A stretch of DNA of 59,976 nt, from NCBI GenBank assembly GCA_028684915.1, contig JAQUEZ010000017.1:1-59976 (forward strand), given 5' to 3'. This document shows, piece after piece, positions 45,741 to 53,330 of the stretch. Every line of letters begins with the position of its first letter. Position 1 is the stretch's first letter. Source of the stretch: Desulfobulbus sp. GTDB taxonomy: Bacteria > Desulfobacterota > Desulfobulbia > Desulfobulbales > Desulfobulbaceae. Both the position numbers and the translations under genes were made by a program. Below the pieces are notes generated by a model that made no database searches, had not been told where the DNA came from, and worked only from the letters and a program-made list of their open reading frames with translations.

Positions 45741-46367
45741 CTACTTGGTGCCGAAGATTTTATCGCCTGCATCCCCAAGGCCGGGCAGGATGTAGCCGTT
45801 TTCATTGAGGCGCTCATCCACCGCCGCCACATAGATATCCACATCCGGGTGCAATTGTTCGAGCTTTATAATCCCCTCGGGAGCCGCCACCAGGAAGATG
45901 CCGAGGATATCCCGGCAACCGGCTTTTTTGAGCATATCAATGGTGGCCAGGAGTGTACCGCCGGTGGCCAGCATCGGATCCAGAATCATGGCCTGGCGCT
46001 GGTTGATATCTGGAACCAGTTTTTCGAAATAGGGCACCGGTTCCAGAGTCTGCTCATCGCGATACAAACCGACCACCGAGACCTTGGCGCTGGGCACGGC
46101 CTTGAGCACGCCGTCCATCATCCCTAATCCGGCGCGAAGAATGGGAACAATGGTAATTTTTTTACCTTTAATCCGATCGACATCGGTGGTCCCAGCCCAG
46201 GTATCAATGGTCACTTTCTCAGTGGGTAGATAACGGGTGGCTTCATAGGCGAGCAACATACCGACCTCTGCAGCCAAATCACGAAAATCCTTGGTCGAGA
46301 TATCCCTTTCCCGCAAGAGTCCCAGTTTGTGTTGTACCAGTGGATGTTTGATTTCGTGAACAGCCAT
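45741..46367 (-). CDS. upp: Uracil phosphoribosyltransferase
   Basis: It salvages uracil to UMP with PRPP. The 208 residues match the bacterial enzyme along their length: the [14 protein letters not shown] segment, the PRPP-binding [18 protein letters not shown], and the C-terminal [13 protein letters not shown]. The ATG has a GGAGG site. Copy 5 of the element begins 42 bp upstream of the start, so it may carry the promoter. Confidence 0.96.
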   Translation of the reverse strand: MAVHEIKHPLVQHKLGLLRERDISTKDFRDLAAEVGMLLAYEATRYLPTEKVTIDTWAGTTDVDRIKGKKITIVPILRAGLGMMDGVLKAVPSAKVSVVGLYRDEQTLEPVPYFEKLVPDINQRQAMILDPMLATGGTLLATIDMLKKAGCRDILGIFLVAAPEGIIKLEQLHPDVDIYVAAVDERLNENGYILPGLGDAGDKIFGTK

Positions 46368-46402
46368 GCAGCCTCCTGTGCCTCACATTTGATGGATTTG
46401 TC

Positions 46403-46505
46403 ATACGATGATGGCGCCGGGATAAACACTATTTTTTGTATATCTGGGTTTTACCTAGCCATCTTTTAGATGTGTGATGGACTTTTTACCAATCCATCAT
46501 ACGAT
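46403..46505. mobile_element. MITE-like element, copy 5 (89 bp, internally deleted)
   Basis: The element is 46410-46498, flanked by ATACGAT on both sides (46403-46409 and 46499-46505). Its left end is GATGGCGCCGG and its right half keeps GATGGACTTTTTACC...CCATC. The CTGCGTCGCAGCG block is deleted, so the deletion differs from that in copy 4 even though both copies are 89 bp. It lies upstream of upp and contains the end of the small gene at 46486. Confidence 0.85.
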
Positions 46506-46698
46506 AAAAAATCAGTAAGCGATCACGGGGCACCGAATCTACGGTGTTATCGGTTACAAAAATCAAAGGACCTGCAGCACCAAGACGCTCGGTGGTGCGT
46601 AGCACATACCCCTCATGCTTTTTTGGGTGCAGAAATACCAACAGGTTTGCGCTGAACATGGGCAGTGTCATCGCGCTACAGATTTGCCTCTTTCCCAC
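46486..46698 (-). CDS. Hypothetical protein, about 70 residues, ending inside an element
   Basis: The product is mixed alpha/beta, with VFLHPKKHEGYVLRTTERL and PLIFVTDNTVDSVPRDRLLIFY, reading like two strands around a basic helix. No signal is seen. The start could be GTG at 46698 or the ATG at 46671. Its last residues M-M-D-W and the TAA come from copy 5 of the element, in the same frame as in aroK, so the natural C-terminus has been replaced. It begins 17 bp after udg and is probably co-transcribed. Function unknown. Confidence 0.6.
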   Translation of the reverse strand: MGKRQICSAMTLPMFSANLLVFLHPKKHEGYVLRTTERLGAAGPLIFVTDNTVDSVPRDRLLIFYRMMDW

Positions 46699-46715
46699 AA
46701 CCGGCGCTCTTTTGA

Positions 46716-47600
46716 TTAGCGGGAAACCTTGGTGCCCTTCACTGCCGCTTGCAACTGTCGCTGCACAATCTGTAAATCCTGCCAGGCCGCTTTTTTCATG
46801 GCCGGTTGTTCCAGGAGAAAGTGGGGGTGAAAACTGACCATCACCGAAATCGGCCCGCCCGTTTTGCCGGTAAAACGCGAGGAATGCAGTCTTCCCCGTA
46901 AACGGAACACCGAGGCTTCGCTCCCCAGGACCGCCCGTGTGGCCGACATGCCCATGACGAGAATAATCCGAGGCTGTACCAAAGCGATCTCTCGATGCAG
47001 ATACGCCTGGCAGGCCTGCTCGTTTTCAAGCACCGGGGCCGGCTCCCCAGCAGGGCTACATTTGACCACGTTGGTCACATAGACATCCCCGGGGCCCAAG
47101 CCGATGGCCTGCATCATCTTCCACAACAAGACATCCTCGCCTCGACCGAAAAGGCACTCGTCACAGTCCTCTGTTCGCGCGTAATCACCAACAATCATTA
47201 ATCCGGCACCGATTTTACCCTGCCCCATTACCTGAGTGTGGCGCGATGTCGCCAGGCCGCAAACCGTGCATGCGGCAAGATCACGGCATAAGTCGGCCTG
47301 CCGTTCCAAGGAGGGAGGCACGGCACCAATCGGCTTGCTCACCCCCTCTTTTTGCGGCAGAGAGGCCTTAGCCGCAGGGGGCGATTGCGGGCGGGCGGGT
47401 ACCTGCGAGGGCTGACGGCGCCTGGGTTGGAGAAACGGCTGCAATTCTGCGCTCTGCGGATAATTAGCAATCCCCATCTGCTGGTGCAGCAAAAGGTGTT
47501 TGCGCAGGGCATCTGCCATCAGTACGGCGGAGCGTTGATCCGGCGGTGTTTTCACTCCGGACGGGTCCGCAATCGTTGAGCCCTGGTCAGCGGCTGTCAT
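46716..47600 (-). CDS. udg: Family-4-type uracil-DNA glycosylase
   Basis: It removes uracil from DNA. The 294 residues have a proline-rich N-terminus (about 60-95), cluster cysteines in CRDLAACTVCGLA and further on in VVKCSPA and EQACQAY (a 4Fe-4S cluster), and the HPHFLL end motif in VSFHPHFLLEQP. The catalytic motif 1, usually GEAPGxxED, reads GDYARTED here, a variation that makes the activity less certain. Its start overlaps the ftsB stop by four bases. Confidence 0.82.
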   Translation of the reverse strand: MTAADQGSTIADPSGVKTPPDQRSAVLMADALRKHLLLHQQMGIANYPQSAELQPFLQPRRRQPSQVPARPQSPPAAKASLPQKEGVSKPIGAVPPSLERQADLCRDLAACTVCGLATSRHTQVMGQGKIGAGLMIVGDYARTEDCDECLFGRGEDVLLWKMMQAIGLGPGDVYVTNVVKCSPAGEPAPVLENEQACQAYLHREIALVQPRIILVMGMSATRAVLGSEASVFRLRGRLHSSRFTGKTGGPISVMVSFHPHFLLEQPAMKKAAWQDLQIVQRQLQAAVKGTKVSR

Positions 47601-47923
47601 TTCTTCTTCGCGGGTTTCTCAAAATCAAAAACCATCTCGTCTTTCTTAAGCAATCCGTGTTTTTCCCTTGCAACCTTTTCAAGATACGCATTATCAGACT
47701 GCAGCTTTTTGACATCCTGGGCCAACTCGACATTTTTGGCCTCAAGCCGTGCATTTTCTTCCGTCAAGGTTGTAATTTCACTGTGCAGTTTCAAATAATG
47801 CAAAAAACCACGTCCCGGGGCAAACAAAATCCACAGGAGAAAAAAGATGGCGACCACGCTTCCTAAAAGCCACATCAATCTCTTATCGTGCAACTCATCT
47901 TCCTCTCTTTTCCGAATCGCCAT
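47597..47923 (-). CDS. ftsB: FtsB/DivIC-family septum protein
   Basis: The 108 residues have a short cytoplasmic head, one membrane span at about 19-35 (LLGSVVAIFFLLWILF) and a coiled coil at about 45-80, the layout of FtsB/DivIC, which joins FtsL in the divisome. These proteins vary a lot, so the call rests mainly on layout; the conserved KVAREKHGLLKKDE after the coil fits. AGAGG lies five bases before the ATG. Confidence 0.85.
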   Translation of the reverse strand: MAIRKREEDELHDKRLMWLLGSVVAIFFLLWILFAPGRGFLHYLKLHSEITTLTEENARLEAKNVELAQDVKKLQSDNAYLEKVAREKHGLLKKDEMVFDFEKPAKKK

Positions 47924-47958
47924 AATGCCTCTAACACTCCACCTTTCCCTATTCCATC

Positions 47959-48375
47959 ATGAATAACACCAAACCACACTGCCTGGTCAGCGCCTGCCTG
48001 ATAGGTCTTTGCACCCGCTACGACGGTCAGAGCAAAGCCAATCCTGAATGTGTGCGCCGTTTAGCCCAGTATCACTGGAGCCCGGTCTGCCCGGAGCAAC
48101 TCGGCGGTATGCCCACCCCACGAACCGCTGCTGAAATCGTCGACGGTGACGGGTACGACATTCTCGCCGGTCGCGCCCGAGTCGTCGATCGAAACGGGGT
48201 CGACTGCACCGGTTTTTTCCTCCAAGGGGCCCGCATGGTACTTGACATTGCCCAAATGCAACACGTCAGTTGTTGCCTGCTCAAATCCGGCAGCCCTTCC
48301 TGCGGCTTATACCCGAAGATAGGGGTCACCTCAGCACTGCTGCGTGAGCACGGCATCGAGGTTATAGCATACTAA
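47959..48375 (+). CDS. DUF523 family protein
   Basis: The 138 residues match DUF523 throughout: LVSACLIGLCTRYDG near 9-23, CPEQLGGMPTPR near 43-55, and the Cys-rich LKSGSPSCG near the end. The cysteines suggest metal binding. Function unknown; it is divergent from ftsB. Confidence 0.88.
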   Translation: MNNTKPHCLVSACLIGLCTRYDGQSKANPECVRRLAQYHWSPVCPEQLGGMPTPRTAAEIVDGDGYDILAGRARVVDRNGVDCTGFFLQGARMVLDIAQMQHVSCCLLKSGSPSCGLYPKIGVTSALLREHGIEVIAY

Positions 48376-48407
48376 GCCCTTTGCCAGGGGGCCGCACCCC
48401 TATTTGT

Positions 48408-49124
48408 CTACCGCTCTGCAGCGTCTTTCCCTTGGTCAAGCAGACGAATAAGCAGGATGCCGGATTCATAGAGCAAATAGAGCGGCACACCCATCAGGGC
48501 CATGTTCACTAAATCGGGTGTCGGCGTCAGTACCGCAGCCAAAATGGCAATGGCAAGGATGGCATACCGTCTTTGCCGGGCAAAGGTCGCCGCCGAGATC
48601 AAGCCGACCTGAGCCGTGAAGACCATAAAAACCGGCAACTCGAACACGAGGCCAAAGGCGAGGATGAACAGCACCACAAAGTTGACGAATCGACTGATCG
48701 AGATCACTGCCTGTAGGTCCTGGGACTGAAAGCTGAGCAAAAACTGGATGCCAAAGGGCAAGGTGACCAGATAGCAGAAGCCCGTGCCGCAATAGAAGAG
48801 AATGCAGGTCGCAGTGACAAACCAGGTCAGGCGGCGGCCGGTCACATGAAAGGGTTTTCCCACGGCCTTCCACAACACATACATGCACAGCGGCATCAGC
48901 AGATAAAGGGCGCCGAAAAAGGCAAGCTTCACATGGGCGAGGAACGGCCCGGCCACGGAGAAAAAATAGAGGTGCTCCCCAAGATGGTGCTGAAAAACCG
49001 CCAGCAGCTGGCTGGAAAGGAAGAACAGAACAACGGTGGCACTTAAAACGGCAATCCCAAGCATCTTCAAGGAATTACGGAGCTCTAGCACAAAGATGGC
49101 AAAAGATTTCAGTGATTCGGCCAT
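48408..49124 (-). CDS. tatC: Twin-arginine translocase subunit TatC
   Basis: TatC recognises twin-arginine signals of folded exported proteins. The 238-residue protein has six predicted membrane spans and the N-terminal ELRNSLK before the first span, matching the conserved ELR motif. I chose the ATG at 49124; a TTG at 49136 is possible. The usual tatA neighbour is not seen. It diverges from serS. Confidence 0.9.
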   Translation of the reverse strand: MAESLKSFAIFVLELRNSLKMLGIAVLSATVVLFFLSSQLLAVFQHHLGEHLYFFSVAGPFLAHVKLAFFGALYLLMPLCMYVLWKAVGKPFHVTGRRLTWFVTATCILFYCGTGFCYLVTLPFGIQFLLSFQSQDLQAVISISRFVNFVVLFILAFGLVFELPVFMVFTAQVGLISAATFARQRRYAILAIAILAAVLTPTPDLVNMALMGVPLYLLYESGILLIRLLDQGKDAAER

Positions 49125-49285
49125 GGCAAATTGCAACGGGGACTGGTGGAATTAAAAGCGGACAACAACAGGAAAAAAGTAGCAAAACAGACGGATAAAA
49201 GCAATTGAATACCCGTTGCGTTTCCCGGGATGCCGTGATAAAAGCGGAAAGAACCGGCAATACGTCGGAACATCTTGGACTTCAC

Positions 49286-49460
49286 ACTCTTGATGGCGTC
49301 GTAAAAACTTTGATTTCCTGCGTCGCACCTTTTTTCCCGACACCCGACATACTCTCTGTATGCCTTCGCGCTGTGAAAAAAGCCACTCCTTGTAGTTATC
49401 GTTGTCTTTACGGAGCCATCTTTTAGCGTGTGATGGACTTTTCACGAGTTCATCACTCTT
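49286..49460. mobile_element. MITE-like element, copy 6 (163 bp, with target-site duplication)
   Basis: The element is 49292-49454, flanked by ACTCTT (49286-49291 and 49455-49460). It is in the same orientation as copies 1 and 2 and keeps the CTGCGTCGCA block, the CATAC...GTATG region and the ATGGACTTTTCACGAGTTCAT end hairpin. It fills most of the gap between divergent tatC and serS and lies 38 bp before the serS start, so it may affect serS expression. Confidence 0.88.
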
Positions 49461-49492
49461 TCCCCTCACACAAATCTTCCACAGACGAAATC

Positions 49493-50764
49493 ATGCTTGA
49501 ATTACGCTTTGTCAGGGAAAACCTGGAACTGGTTCGGAAAAAAAGCCTCCTCCGCGGTGTTGATCCGCAACTCATTGATCGATTTGCCGAAACCGACAAT
49601 CGACGTCTTGCCGCACTTGCCGAAACCGAATCTCTGAAAAACCAGCGCAACACGGTTTCCAAAACCATTGCCGGCCTGAAACAATCGGGAAAGCACCAAG
49701 AGGCCGAACCGATGATTGCCGAAATGAAGAAGGTTTCAGAGCGGATCAAGGACCTCGACGGTGAGCTTGCCGTGATTGAGGAAGCCCTTCAAGACGTTAT
49801 CATGTCCATCCCCAATATCTGCGATGATTCTGTCCCCCAAGGTCGGAACGAGGCGGATAACTTGGAGATCAAACGTTGGGGGGATGTTCCAAGCTTTTCT
49901 TTTGAACCGCTGGCCCACTGGGAAATCGGTGAAAAACTGGGCATCCTTGATTTCGAGACCGCCTCACGTCTGGCCGGAGCCCGGTTTGCCCTGCTCAAAG
50001 GCTTTGGTGCCCGGCTCTCAAGAGCCTTGGTCAGCTTCTTTCTTGATCTCCATACCCAACGCCACGGCTATACCGAGGTTCTGCCACCCTTCATGGTGAA
50101 TTCCAAAACCATGACCGGAACCGGTCAGTTGCCGAAATTCAAAGAAGACCTGTTCAAACTTGAAGGCTGGGATTTATGGTTGATCCCGACGGCCGAGGTC
50201 CCGGTCACCAATATCTTTGCCGGTGAGACCGTCGATGAGGGTGAGCTGCCAATCAAGTATACCGCGTACACCCCCTGCTTCCGCTCCGAAGCCGGTTCTT
50301 ACGGTAAGGATACCCGGGGACTGATCCGCCAGCATCAATTTGAAAAAGTGGAGCTGGTCAAGTTCACCCGTCCGGAGGATTCATGGGACGAGCTGGAGAG
50401 TCTACTCGCCGATGCCGAGGAAGTTTTACAGCTGCTTGAGTTGCCGTATCGGGTCATCAATCTCTGCAGCGGCGATATCGGCTTCTCCTCAGCCAAAACC
50501 TACGATATCGAGGTATGGCTCCCAGGGCAAAATACCTACCGCGAGATCTCCTCCTGCTCCAACTTCCTCGACTTCCAGGCGCGCCGTGCCGGTATCCGCT
50601 ATCGGCCTAAAGGGGAAAAGAAGAGTCGGCTGGTGCACACCCTCAACGGCTCTGGTTTGGCCGTAGGGCGCGCCCTGCTGGCTATCTTGGAGAACTATCA
50701 ACAGGCCGACGGCAGCGTCAAGGTGCCCAAAGTACTGGAGCCCTATTTCGAAACCCGATTTTAA
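49493..50764 (+). CDS. serS: Seryl-tRNA synthetase
   Basis: It charges tRNA-Ser (and tRNA-Sec, if present) with serine. The 423 residues show the N-terminal coiled-coil arm (about 30-100) and class II motifs: [25 protein letters not shown] (motif 2, about 265-290) and [19 protein letters not shown] (motif 3, near 385). The ATG at 49493 begins [10 protein letters not shown], the usual start; the frame extends to 49430, into the element. Confidence 0.96.
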   Translation: MLELRFVRENLELVRKKSLLRGVDPQLIDRFAETDNRRLAALAETESLKNQRNTVSKTIAGLKQSGKHQEAEPMIAEMKKVSERIKDLDGELAVIEEALQDVIMSIPNICDDSVPQGRNEADNLEIKRWGDVPSFSFEPLAHWEIGEKLGILDFETASRLAGARFALLKGFGARLSRALVSFFLDLHTQRHGYTEVLPPFMVNSKTMTGTGQLPKFKEDLFKLEGWDLWLIPTAEVPVTNIFAGETVDEGELPIKYTAYTPCFRSEAGSYGKDTRGLIRQHQFEKVELVKFTRPEDSWDELESLLADAEEVLQLLELPYRVINLCSGDIGFSSAKTYDIEVWLPGQNTYREISSCSNFLDFQARRAGIRYRPKGEKKSRLVHTLNGSGLAVGRALLAILENYQQADGSVKVPKVLEPYFETRF

Positions 50765-50798
50765 TATCGGCTCCACATCGTCGTTTTCGCAAACAACC

Positions 50799-50832
50799 CT
50801 CGGCCGTACCGCGTCGTCACGATACGGCCGAG
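50799..50832. terminator. Possible terminator hairpin between convergent serS and ddl
   Basis: A ten-base perfect stem CTCGGCCGTA/TACGGCCGAG with a 14-base loop lies between the convergent genes. No T run follows it on either strand, so it may only protect the mRNA ends or be a weak terminator. Confidence 0.4.
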
Positions 50833-50838
50833 CGGATC

Positions 50839-51786
50839 TCATTCCACGATCTTGGCCGGCTTTTCCATGGCCAACTCAATCAAACGATCAAGCAACAGGG
50901 CAAAGGGGATACCAGCCTCAGCCGCTGCCTGCGGCAAAAGGCTGGTCGGGGTCATACCTGGAATAGTATTCGTTTCAAGCAAATACAACTCTCCACCGCT
51001 GAAAATCATGTCGGTGCGGCTGTAGCCGCGTAACTGCAAACATTGGTGGGCGGTGACAGCGTATTGCTGGGCCTTTTGCCGGACCTGGTCATCAACTGGG
51101 GCCGGACAGATCTCTTTGCTCGCCCCAGGCTGATACTTGGCCTCATAGTCAAAAAACTCATACTGGGCATTGGGGATGATCTCGATCAAGGGCAGCGGGA
51201 CCACGTCCTGGTTACCGAGAACACCAACCGTCAACTCCCGCCCTTTGATGTAGGACTCGACCATCACCTCGTTGTCATGCCGCAGAGCAAGCCGCAGAGC
51301 GCCGGGGAGATGCTCGACGGCACGCACGATCGACATACCGATGGATGAACCTTGACGAACCGGCTTCACCACGCAGGGCAGGCCCACCTCGGCAAGAATT
51401 CTACTGGAATCCCGCAGATCTGCAGACTCGACCATAACCCAGGGCGCAACAGGCAGCTCGTGAAGTTTATACATGGTCTTGGCCAGGTTCTTATCCATGG
51501 CCAGAGCACTGCCAAGCACTCCAGCCCCCTGGTAGGGAATGCCGAGCAAATCGAGAAAGCCCTGGATGGTACCGTCCTCGCCGTGCACGCCGTGCAACAG
51601 CAGGAACGCGACATCTATCTTGTCGGCATCGGCCGCAATGCGGGCCAGATCAGTGGCTGGATCGTAGCGAACCACCTCATATTTCTCGCCATCAAGAGCT
51701 TTTTCCACCCCGGCGGCACCACGCAAAGAAACTTCCCGTTCATCCGATACTCCACCAGCTATCAATGCCAATCGTATTTTTGCCAT
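50839..51786 (-). CDS. ddl: D-alanine--D-alanine ligase
   Basis: It joins two D-alanines for the cell wall using ATP. The 315 residues have the ATP-grasp layout: the N-terminal GGVSDEREVSLRGA, HGVHGEDGTIQGFLDLLGIPYQGAGVL near 69-95, the PVRQGSSIGMS nucleotide loop near 142, and ETNTIPGMTPTSLLP near 268-282. A GGGAGG site precedes the ATG. Confidence 0.96.
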   Translation of the reverse strand: MAKIRLALIAGGVSDEREVSLRGAAGVEKALDGEKYEVVRYDPATDLARIAADADKIDVAFLLLHGVHGEDGTIQGFLDLLGIPYQGAGVLGSALAMDKNLAKTMYKLHELPVAPWVMVESADLRDSSRILAEVGLPCVVKPVRQGSSIGMSIVRAVEHLPGALRLALRHDNEVMVESYIKGRELTVGVLGNQDVVPLPLIEIIPNAQYEFFDYEAKYQPGASKEICPAPVDDQVRQKAQQYAVTAHQCLQLRGYSRTDMIFSGGELYLLETNTIPGMTPTSLLPQAAAEAGIPFALLLDRLIELAMEKPAKIVE

Positions 51787-51919
51787 GATCGACCTCCCGT
51801 CGTCTGCATAAGGGTGTCTTGAATGCTTTGTTTTTTAATCAAAATCGAAACTCACCGCAGGCCTAAAAAAATCATTTGAGGAGAAAATCCAGCCCTACTG
51901 CTGAGATTGACAGGTAAGG

Positions 51920-51948
51920 CTAGTATTCAATAAGCACAGAAGTGTCAA
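51920..51948 (-). promoter_or_regulatory. Probable promoter of ddl
   Basis: On the minus strand TTGACA (51943-51948) and TACTAG (51920-51925) are 17 bases apart, about 130 bp before the ddl start. Confidence 0.45.
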
Positions 51949-52080
51949 CCATCCCCAATATGCGCATGTTACCATCATTAAAGAGAAAAACAATCAAAAG
52001 GGCGTAGAGGCAAGGTGGAATTGCTCTGTAGCCATAGGGCGGGAAAAAAGTGAAAAAGAACAGATGTTCAGCAATATGTT

Positions 52081-52109
52081 TTGACAAGCAAAAGCAAAGC
52101 GGATAATTT
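52081..52109 (+). promoter_or_regulatory. Probable promoter of rpsU
   Basis: TTGACA (52081-52086) and TAATTT (52104-52109) are separated by 17 bases. They lie about 65 bp before the rpsU ATG. Confidence 0.6.
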
Positions 52110-52172
52110 GCCTGGTTTACAACCTTACTCTTATTAATGGCTTCGGCCAACCACCAAAGGAAGTGATGCAAT

Positions 52173-52367
52173 ATGATCGAAGTAGATGTCAGAGGTGACC
52201 TTGAATACGCGATCAGGCAGCTGAAGAAAAAACTGCAGATCGACGGTATCAAACGTGAGCTGAAACGGCGTGAGTACTATGAAAAACCCAGCGTGAAAAA
52301 ACGCCGCAAAGCTGCGGAAGCCCTGCGCAAACTTCGTAAATTCAACCGGATGAAAAATCGCGGTTGA
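52173..52367 (+). CDS. rpsU: Ribosomal protein S21
   Basis: The 64-residue basic protein of the small subunit takes part in starting translation. It matches the family along its length (DVRGDLEYAIRQLKKKL and RREYYEKPSVKKRRKAAEA). An AAAGGAAG site precedes the ATG, and a strong terminator follows at 52371. It is alone rather than next to dnaG. Confidence 0.97.
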   Translation: MIEVDVRGDLEYAIRQLKKKLQIDGIKRELKRREYYEKPSVKKRRKAAEALRKLRKFNRMKNRG

Positions 52368-52370
52368 AAA

Positions 52371-52402
52371 AAAACCCCGGCTCAAACCGGGGTTTTTTTT
52401 AT
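52371..52402 (+). terminator. Terminator after rpsU
   Basis: A perfect CCCCGG/CCGGGG stem with a six-base loop is followed by eight T. The A run before the stem also lets it work on the minus strand. Confidence 0.88.
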
Positions 52403-52415
52403 TCCTTCCCCTCCC

Positions 52416-53315
52416 ATGGTGGACGCTTCAGACAACCTCTGCCTTGAACTGGTGCAACGTTTTTTGCAGCACCTGACCATCCAGCGGCGGTTGGCCGCCA
52501 ACACGGTGGCTGCCTACGAGGCGGACTTGCGTTCCTTCCTTCGCTTTCGAAGTGGTTCCATTACAGAAGTCACCAAAGAGCAAATCCAAAGCTACTTCTG
52601 CTCCTGCCACAAGCGCCAAATCAGCGCCCGATCAAATGCCCGGCGGCTGGCGGCGTTGCGCGCCTTTTTCCAATTTCTCCTCCAACAAGGCGTCCTGAGC
52701 GTTAATCCCCTGGCAGATATCGACACCCCGAAAATCGGCCAGGCCCTGCCCAAGGTGCTTAGCGAAACCGAGGTTAACGCGCTACTGCGGCGACCAACTG
52801 CCCCCACCCCTCTGGCCCTGCGAAATCATGCCATGCTCAATCTGCTTTACGCCTCGGGACTGCGCGTCTCTGAATTGGTCAACTTACCGATTACCAGCTG
52901 CAACCTGACCACTGGTCACCTACGTATTCTCGGCAAGGGCAACAAGGAACGAATCGTTCCCTTTTCTGCACCCGCTGGGGAGGTACTGCGGGCATACTTG
53001 GAACAGGTCCGACCGTTGCTGCTCAAGGGTAAGGCAAGCTCACTGTTTTTTTGTTCCAACCGGGGCAAAGCCATGACCCGCAATCGCTTCTGGCAAATTA
53101 TCCGTGAAGTCGCCCTGACCGCCGGTATTACCAAGGAAATCAGTCCGCACATCCTGCGCCACTCTTTTGCCACCCATCTTCTGGCCGGAGGCGCTGATCT
53201 TCGTTCAGTGCAGATGATGCTTGGCCACAGCGATATAGCCACCACCCAGATCTACACCCACGTAGATACTGGACGCCTCAAGTCCATCCACCGCCGGTTT
53301 CATCCCCGCGGATAA
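52416..53315 (+). CDS. xerD: Tyrosine recombinase XerC/XerD
   Basis: It resolves chromosome dimers at dif. The 299 residues have an N-terminal SAM-like domain (about 10-95) and a catalytic domain with the active-site set: Arg150 (ASGLRVSEL), Lys174 in GKGNK, His245 and Arg248 in HILRHSFATH, His271 in GHSD and the nucleophile Tyr280 in TQIYTH. Overall pattern is closest to XerD. No second xer gene or dif site is identified here. It follows the rpsU terminator. Confidence 0.93.
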   Translation: MVDASDNLCLELVQRFLQHLTIQRRLAANTVAAYEADLRSFLRFRSGSITEVTKEQIQSYFCSCHKRQISARSNARRLAALRAFFQFLLQQGVLSVNPLADIDTPKIGQALPKVLSETEVNALLRRPTAPTPLALRNHAMLNLLYASGLRVSELVNLPITSCNLTTGHLRILGKGNKERIVPFSAPAGEVLRAYLEQVRPLLLKGKASSLFFCSNRGKAMTRNRFWQIIREVALTAGITKEISPHILRHSFATHLLAGGADLRSVQMMLGHSDIATTQIYTHVDTGRLKSIHRRFHPRG

Positions 53316-53330
53316 AACCACCGCCCTCTA

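Larger units (their letters stand above)
51787..52172. other. Intergenic region between divergent ddl and rpsU (386 bp)
   Basis: No gene is supported. It holds a promoter on each strand (51920-51948 minus and 52081-52109 plus), and otherwise only A/T-rich DNA and short open frames with no ribosome site. Confidence 0.6.
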
